Assembly: GCA_001936135.1 (NCBI GenBank)
Contig: CP012816.1
Span: 3,283,501-3,347,500 of the forward strand
Direction: 5' to 3'
Source: Saccharomycopsis fibuligera x Saccharomycopsis cf. fibuligera
Taxonomy: Eukaryota; Ascomycota; Saccharomycetes; Ascoideales; Saccharomycopsidaceae
Length of the DNA stretch: 64,000 nt
The translations under genes and the position numbers were made by a program. The notes under the pieces were generated by a model, which did not search any database, was not told where the DNA came from, and worked only from the letters and a program-made list of their open reading frames with translations. Each line of letters opens with the position of its first letter. Positions within the stretch are counted from its first letter, which is position 1. This document shows positions 58,501 to 64,000 of this stretch, piece after piece.

Positions 58501-60627
58501 CTAATGACTTCTTGGCGGCTTTTTCATTAAACTCATTGCACTTTCAACCCATCCTTCGGCACCACCTTCTGCAATCAACACCTCGTAAATGTCCATTAAC
58601 TTGAGATTAGCAGCGATAGTTTCTTCCTTGCTGAGTTTTTCATGGCCGATTATGGCGCAGTTTCGCGTTGATGGAATTCTAAGCATTTCTTTCTTGGTCT
58701 TCCAACCAACAGTATTGGCTATTTCTTCCACATGCTGGACAAGTCCAGAGTAAGCAGACATCGCAAGGTCCTTACCAGTGTTATTATTACCGTTTGAATT
58801 GCTCAGAGTAGCAATCGTCTTCTTTTTTTTTGGTAGGTAGCGGGCCTTTTTTCCTGATAAAGCATGAGAACAGCATGGAATCACCATAAAGTCGTAACCC
58901 AAAAGTGGCATCCATAAGGTAAGCTCATCAGAATGGTTGCCAATGATAAAAGTATTTTCTGGAAATTCTGCTGTATTAACATATGATGAGTTCAACAATG
59001 TTGCGGAATTGTAATATGCAAAAACTGGCACATTGTCTTCGACAACCGGGTTTGGCAAAATGCTGTGGTTAACATTGCTAGCTGCACGACCATCTTGTTT
59101 ATTATTATTGTTATTATTATTGATGTTATTACTAATGGTCTTATTTTTGTCATCATCTTGGCTGTCATTGGCTACATCATTAGCAGAATCATCGGTGACA
59201 TTATTCTTACGTGCCTTATTTTTATTTTTGTGATTATGAGTACCGTGCAAATCGTTCTTAAACGTGGAATTTTGAAGCGGGATCTGAAAAACTCTTCCAT
59301 TATCAGTAACTTGGGGAGCAATGCTAGAAATTGAGGGGTGTGGTCTTAGCAAAACAGAAGGGATAATAACCTGTTCTTTCAAGTTATCTACCACCTCTTT
59401 TGGATATATCTTCCATGACTTTCTCTGTCTTGCATCAACGCCAATACCCTTGAAACCTTCTTCAATCAAGATGTATACAAGTGCCCCATTGCCGCAACCC
59501 AAATCAGCAAATTCGAACTGTTTTCCCTGCAGAATGTATATTTGATTCCATAACTCAATCAAGAATGCAGCAATAGCAATATCCTCAAAGACATGTTTTT
59601 TCGGATCAGTATTCTCCTGCCAATTGTCAATCAAAAATTGCGAATATTTCTTCTTTAGAGTAATGTATCTATTTTGAAAAAGCACTTTGCTAACCACTAA
59701 GTCGTGCTGCACTCGCTTTTCATAGCCATTCATCACCCCTTTACTATGTTTCATTGCAGTTTGCAAAAGTCTAAATGCGATTCTAATGGTACGGCTATTC
59801 ACGTCAAGTTGCTTGAAAGCATCCATCGCTTGAATATCAGTATAATTGAATGGGAGATAGTTCAATGATAAGTTTTTGCTATTTTTATCGTAATATAATC
59901 CCACAGCACGTACTGGTGGAAGATAGTATGGGCAATCTTCAGCATTGTCGATATGAGGAATATACACCACAAAAATACTTTCTTCCTTATTATCATTACT
60001 GTTATTACCTTTCATAGAGTCAGCGTCATTTAATGCTAGCACTAAACACGTTTGGTTTATGATGTAGTCCTTGAATGGATTTCTTGGAACCAATCTTCTG
60101 ACAAATTGTTTCTTCGGCACAAAGTCTAAGTCTAAAGGAATTTTTCTAATATCAAGGTCCAGTAAGTTTCTTTCCATAATTTCCTCTCCTTCCTGAGCTC
60201 TATCCCCCAAATCCTGTTGTAATGCTAGCCTAAAGTCTGCTACTTCTTTACTCGCATACTGCTCCTTAACTGTCGGTTGTTCATTGAATGAGCCATTAGG
60301 ATAGTGGTAATCGAGATTTTTCAAAATGTCCGCTCTTAGAAGTACGGTGGAATTTATCTCCGGCTGAAGAATTAAGTTATGCAATGCTTTCTCAAAATGT
60401 ACAGACTTGAAATTAACGGAAGATTCAAATATTTCTATCCAATGTTTTCCAAGTGCAGGGGTCCTATTTATAGGCTTCAAGGTAGAAGTTCGTTGCTGGT
60501 TTTTTGCAGCATTATCATGAACATTTTTGTTCTTACAGACCTTTTTGCTGCTTTTTTGAAAATGGTTATTTTGGCTATTGCTATTGTTGATGTACAGCGT
60601 ATCGAGGCCCTTCTCTTCTAAATCCAT
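58501..60627 (-). CDS. TRM44: tRNA (uracil-2'-O)-methyltransferase (position 44 of tRNA-Ser)
   Basis: SAM-dependent enzyme that 2'-O-methylates U44 in tRNA-Ser. The ATG at 60627 gives 708 residues (567 in S. cerevisiae); the upstream frame starts at a TTG. Conserved stretches: WIEIFESSVNFKSVHFEKAL, RRLVPRNPFKDYIINQTC, VVYIPHIDNAEDCPYYLPPVRAVG, SAM motif FADLGCGNGALVYIL, GIGVDARQRKSW, and the late FMVIPCCSHALSGKKARY. The excess length is an Asn/Asp/Lys insertion (about 470-530), low-complexity. It diverges from PHO85. Confidence 0.92.
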   Translation of the reverse strand: MDLEEKGLDTLYINNSNSQNNHFQKSSKKVCKNKNVHDNAAKNQQRTSTLKPINRTPALGKHWIEIFESSVNFKSVHFEKALHNLILQPEINSTVLLRADILKNLDYHYPNGSFNEQPTVKEQYASKEVADFRLALQQDLGDRAQEGEEIMERNLLDLDIRKIPLDLDFVPKKQFVRRLVPRNPFKDYIINQTCLVLALNDADSMKGNNSNDNKEESIFVVYIPHIDNAEDCPYYLPPVRAVGLYYDKNSKNLSLNYLPFNYTDIQAMDAFKQLDVNSRTIRIAFRLLQTAMKHSKGVMNGYEKRVQHDLVVSKVLFQNRYITLKKKYSQFLIDNWQENTDPKKHVFEDIAIAAFLIELWNQIYILQGKQFEFADLGCGNGALVYILIEEGFKGIGVDARQRKSWKIYPKEVVDNLKEQVIIPSVLLRPHPSISSIAPQVTDNGRVFQIPLQNSTFKNDLHGTHNHKNKNKARKNNVTDDSANDVANDSQDDDKNKTISNNINNNNNNNKQDGRAASNVNHSILPNPVVEDNVPVFAYYNSATLLNSSYVNTAEFPENTFIIGNHSDELTLWMPLLGYDFMVIPCCSHALSGKKARYLPKKKKTIATLSNSNGNNNTGKDLAMSAYSGLVQHVEEIANTVGWKTKKEMLRIPSTRNCAIIGHEKLSKEETIAANLKLMDIYEVLIAEGGAEGWVESAMSLMKKPPRSH

Positions 60628-61162
60628 TACTTCACGCGTAACTAGTAAACACAATATTTTGTAATCCCGGGGTTGAGGATGGACCAATGTGTAGGCCTAT
60701 ATCCATCCATCGCTCTGATTTGTTCATGTTAAAAAAATTATTTTGTGATTTGAAAACCGTTAGAGTGCGTGATAGTCACGTGAGACTGATACAACCTTGG
60801 CTGTGGTACTAACAGCCTTAGCTTAGGGAAAGCAAAAAACAACGATGAAGACGAGCTGATATCGTAGGCGGTAAGGTCGGAGACCACTACCGCTGCTGGG
60901 ATCGCAATTTGTCAACACTACTGTCTGCTGTCTTACGAATCTATATCTTGACTTGTCCTTCTTTCATACTCTTCCTCTTCTTCTTCCTCTTCTTCTTCCT
61001 CTTCTTCTTCTTCTTTTCCTTCTTCTTCTTGTTCTTCTTTCTCTCTGTTTGTATCCCCTCACACTCCAACCGTATCTTTCTGTCAGCCGCACGCTTTATA
61101 TTTAGCTGTTGAGTTTAGCATTAACATAAACATTAACAAAACGAAAAAATTATATTCTTATT
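60628..61162. other. Divergent promoter region TRM44/PHO85
   Basis: 535 bases. A pure pyrimidine (CTT)n tract at about 60957-61048 lies in the PHO85 leader; the ORF over it is an artefact. CACGTGA at about 60777-60783 contains a CACGTG palindrome, the Pho4/Cbf1-type E-box, in front of a gene of the phosphate pathway. Confidence 0.6.
60777..60782. promoter_or_regulatory. CACGTG E-box (Pho4/Cbf1-type)
   Basis: Perfect CACGTG at the line boundary (TCACGTGAGA), 380 bases upstream of PHO85 and 150 upstream of TRM44. Cbf1 and Pho4 bind this core; which gene it serves, and whether it acts, is not known. Confidence 0.4.
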
Positions 61163-62149
61163 ATGCCAAGTCAATCATCACATTTTCAGCAGCTTGAAAA
61201 GCTCGGTGAAGGCACTTACGCCACTGTTTACAAGGGCAGGAACGGTTTTACTGGCACTTTGGTTGCCTTGAAAGAAATTAACTTAGATTCCGAAGAAGGT
61301 ACGCCATCCACGGCCATCAGAGAAATCTCTTTGATGAAGGAACTCAAGCACGAAAACATTGTAACTTTATACGACGTTATCCACACAGAAAATAAACTTA
61401 CTTTGGTGTTTGAATTCATGGACAAAGATTTAAAAAAATACATGGACACTTGCGGTAATCGTGGTGCCTTGGATCCTAAGATTGTTAAAAGTTACATGTT
61501 CCAGCTTCTCAGAGGCATCATGTTCTGCCATGATAATAGTGTGTTGCATAGAGATTTGAAGCCACAAAATTTATTGATTAACACAAAAGGTGAGCTCAAA
61601 CTTGGTGATTTTGGTCTCGCTAGAGCCTTTGGCATCCCAGTGAATACATTTTCTAACGAAGTGGTTACGTTGTGGTACAGAGCTCCAGATGTATTAATGG
61701 GTTCAAGAAACTACAATACTTCTATTGACATCTGGTCTGCTGGCTGTATCATGGCGGAAATGTTCACCGGTCGCCCATTGTTCCCAGGTAGTTCCAATGA
61801 TGATCAGCTCATTACCATTTTTAAAATCATGGGTACCCCAACTGAACGTACTTGGCCAGGAGTCAGTCAGTTACCAAACTACAGACACAATTTTGACTTA
61901 TATATCCCACAAGATTTGGGTAATGTGGTGCCTCAAGTAGACAAAGTTGGATTAAACTTGTTGAACTCCTTGCTACAAATGAGACCAGAGTCAAGAATTA
62001 CTGCTAGACAGGCGTTACAACACCCTTGGTTTAGTGAATATACTGCATCGTTGGGTCCACAAATTGGCAACAGTAATAGTAGTAGTGATTTGCAGTACCA
62101 AAATCAATACGGCGATGCTGCGAGACGCAATGTTCATCAGCTTGTGTAG
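61163..62149 (+). CDS. PHO85: Cyclin-dependent kinase Pho85
   Basis: Multifunctional CDK of phosphate signalling, glycogen control, polarity and cell cycle entry. 328 residues. G-loop [11 protein letters not shown] (15-25), Lys37, PSTAIRE helix 48-54, HRD 129-131, DFG 149-151, and APD in YRAPDVLMG. The Pho85/Cdk5 type is shown by [11 protein letters not shown] with Ser at the usual T-loop phosphosite (NTFSNEV). A C-terminal extension rich in Ser, Asn and Gln (about 295-328) exceeds the 305-residue S. cerevisiae protein. The S. cerevisiae gene has an intron near the start; here the reading frame is continuous from [14 protein letters not shown]. Pho85 also inhibits glycogen synthase, which links it in function only to GLG2. 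Confidence 0.96.
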   Translation: MPSQSSHFQQLEKLGEGTYATVYKGRNGFTGTLVALKEINLDSEEGTPSTAIREISLMKELKHENIVTLYDVIHTENKLTLVFEFMDKDLKKYMDTCGNRGALDPKIVKSYMFQLLRGIMFCHDNSVLHRDLKPQNLLINTKGELKLGDFGLARAFGIPVNTFSNEVVTLWYRAPDVLMGSRNYNTSIDIWSAGCIMAEMFTGRPLFPGSSNDDQLITIFKIMGTPTERTWPGVSQLPNYRHNFDLYIPQDLGNVVPQVDKVGLNLLNSLLQMRPESRITARQALQHPWFSEYTASLGPQIGNSNSSSDLQYQNQYGDAARRNVHQLV

Positions 62150-63043
62150 ATGCGAACTCTAAGGAGGATAGCATTATCAAAGAAATTATGTTCTAATAAC
62201 TTTTCAAGGCTGGCTTTGCAAATGGTCTAATTTTTTAACATGTAGCCGTCTATCTATTGACCATTGTGATGTTATTCTTTGACCCTTCTTTTTACTTTTT
62301 TTATTTTTTCAACTCACTTAATTACATCTAATGCTCTTGTTTAACGGTTGGTTATTGTATTGCTAAAGCTTCTCATCCATTTACTTTCGCTATAGTTAAT
62401 TTTCATTTTTGTTAAGTTTTTTTACTTCATATCAGGTCTGGTTGGAGAATCAAGCACTTTTCTTATTCCAACTTATTTTATCATGATTCGACGTTTAGCA
62501 ACTATACTGTCATACTTTATATATATTGAATAGAACATTATTAGCATTCATTTTCGTTTCGTAGGCAGTGGTATGCACATTGACTATTGAGGCATAGGAG
62601 CAGAGAATTTTTCAATTTCTAGGGCCACAACTGGATTTAGTAAATCAGGTGCATTGTGGTCACCTTTAAAATGATAAAGGAAAACATGAAAAATTGAACA
62701 AAACTTGAGTTGAAGTTGATGCAAAACTAGTCAAAAAGTATATTAATTTTTGATTGAGATTAATTATATGCATCTATTTATTTGTAAATTTATAACGAAT
62801 GTCTTTAAAGAACTTAAATAGAAATAAAAAAATAAAACAATGGAGATAGTACACATATGCAGCAAAACAGATACACTATATAATAATATAAGAGATCAAA
62901 TCTTGCATAATGGCCTCGCACAGTGGCTACAAAGTAAAATCATTAACTTCTAAGAACGGCGCTGCTCCTTAACATTAAAACTCAAAATTACTAGCGGGTA
63001 GTTAGTACTACCATCATATTACATAATATCCATTAATTATAAG
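62150..63043. other. Convergent intergenic region PHO85 / surface protein
   Basis: 894 bases of AT-rich 3' flanks. No gene or structured RNA recognized. Confidence 0.55.
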
Positions 63044-64000
63044 TCATAGAATCAAGTTAGTCAACTGATAAACCAAGACTGCCACCATACCATGTCTCAT
63101 CACAGAGCCTGAACCACTACCAATGACAAAGTCAAATTCAAACCTATGGTGAGCAGCAGCAGGGCCAGCAGCGCCATTATCACTAACGACTTTCATTATT
63201 GAAGAATACACCGATTGCTGAAAAGTAAATGCTGATGCAAATGTTGCTAATGACGACTGGCTACTGTCTTTGTCGTTGCTGGTACTGACGCTAACGGTAG
63301 AAGCTTGAGCTGCCAGAGTCATGCTTGCGTATGAAGACGTAGAAGATGTTGTTAGAACAGAAGATGTGAAAGATGATCTAGTGGACAGTGGAGTTGATGA
63401 AGAAGAAGATAATGATAACACAGAGGTGGACATAGCGGTACTATTAATACCGGCAATGCTAGTTACGCTTGCAAAACCAGCCAACCTAGATGAAAAGGAT
63501 ATGAGAGTAGAGTTATAACTTAGCGACCATTTGGAATGGAATCTAGATACTGAAGCAGGCCATGTAGCGGAAGGAGCAGTGCTTGTGACGTTGCTTGCGT
63601 AAGTTGTTGAAGGATGAGAGTAAGCAGGATTAAGGGATGTACCTATTATGGACCATCCTGAGGGTAATGGAGTGATACTGCTGCTGCTGGATTTTGAGCT
63701 ACATGCGGTGCTTGGGATGCTGGAAATGTTTCTAATAGCTTTATATCCCTTGTTATATAATGACGTTCCATTGTATCTCAAGGTATGTGCTTCTGCATTT
63801 AAAGAGTGACGATAATTTGTAATACTAGTTAACAGTTCGGTGCTATTGGGCTTGATAGAAAATGATCTTGAGACAGACTTACTATGTAGCACAGAATAAA
63901 GCAGTTTTTCTGAATTAACTTCAACATTAGCTTGTGCAATACTGACAAGTTTTCTGTCATTGTCAATGAACTGATAAACATATGTCAAGAAGCTGTTCCC
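63044..64000 (-). CDS. Ser/Thr-rich surface protein, 5' end cut by the window edge
   Basis: Open to the right edge: the frame has no ATG before 64000, so the N terminus, including any signal peptide, is missing. The visible part is at least 318 residues. It opens with a more regular region (LTYVYQFIDNDRKLVSIAQ and on, about the first 60), followed by a long Ser/Thr/Ala-rich stretch with many possible O-glycosylation sites. It ends FEFDFVIGSGSGSVMRHG, then a hydrophobic tail (MVAVLVYQLTNLIL). Small residues before a hydrophobic end could be a GPI signal, but the polar Gln/Asn and Arg/His make it weak. Unidentified; probably a wall or adhesin-like protein. Confidence 0.6.
   Translation of the reverse strand, partial: GNSFLTYVYQFIDNDRKLVSIAQANVEVNSEKLLYSVLHSKSVSRSFSIKPNSTELLTSITNYRHSLNAEAHTLRYNGTSLYNKGYKAIRNISSIPSTACSSKSSSSSITPLPSGWSIIGTSLNPAYSHPSTTYASNVTSTAPSATWPASVSRFHSKWSLSYNSTLISFSSRLAGFASVTSIAGINSTAMSTSVLSLSSSSSTPLSTRSSFTSSVLTTSSTSSYASMTLAAQASTVSVSTSNDKDSSQSSLATFASAFTFQQSVYSSIMKVVSDNGAAGPAAAHHRFEFDFVIGSGSGSVMRHGMVAVLVYQLTNLIL

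Noticed and set aside
1-64000. tRNA genes, CRISPR array
   Set aside because: I searched by eye for B-box-like GGTTCGA patterns in spacers and for regularly spaced repeats and found none convincing; a tRNAscan run would be decisive.

Overview
The window is nuclear DNA of a budding yeast. It is AT-rich (one sampled line, 2041-2100, is 18/60 G+C). Most genes are single exons, and the few introns have GTATGT donors and CTAAC branch sites. Leucine is mostly TTG. I found no in-frame CTG in the whole CCT2 coding sequence, and none in the GC-rich oxidoreductase gene at 14836-15960. That avoidance, together with a Candida-type HST7/STE7 kinase and a GAS/PGA4-type surface enzyme, points to the CTG-Ser clade. 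Long low-complexity protein tracts would suit the Candida parapsilosis / Lodderomyces group, but species was not established. If the clade is right, every in-frame CTG reads Ser rather than Leu.

Layout. 0-14.2 kb: CPS1 (vacuolar carboxypeptidase), COR1 (complex III core protein), GLG2 (glycogenin), CCT2 (chaperonin beta, spliced), MTO1 (mitochondrial tRNA modification), and a spliced CENP-T/CNN1 kinetochore gene. 14.2-17.6 kb: a GC-rich island with a YNL134C-type oxidoreductase and 1.6 kb of slippage-prone, apparently non-coding DNA. 17.6-26.1 kb: HST7, DHH1, WSS1 and MEU1, all on the minus strand. 26.6-33.5 kb: four genes for secreted or wall proteins (an Asn-rich protein, a GAS/PGA4-like glucanosyltransferase, and two very small secreted proteins) separated by long spacers. 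33.7-45.1 kb: CDC37, PGA2, THO2 and INN1. 46.2-56 kb: AUR1-family enzyme, RPC31, YPC1, UMP1 (spliced) and RNR2. 56-64 kb: a 2.46 kb spacer, TRM44, PHO85 and a serine-rich surface protein cut by the right edge.

Genes are mostly unrelated housekeeping functions, with no operon-like logic. Possible themes are sphingolipid metabolism (AUR1-family synthase and alkaline ceramidase 4 kb apart), cell-surface proteins clustered at 26-33 kb, and chaperone or proteostasis genes (CCT2, CDC37, UMP1). Several start codons needed correction: two genes have a coding exon 1 that is only the ATG.

I found no CRISPR, tRNA, rRNA or complete mobile element. I did not find a clearly new multi-gene system. The best leads are the GC island, the small secreted proteins, and an unusually divergent Aur1.
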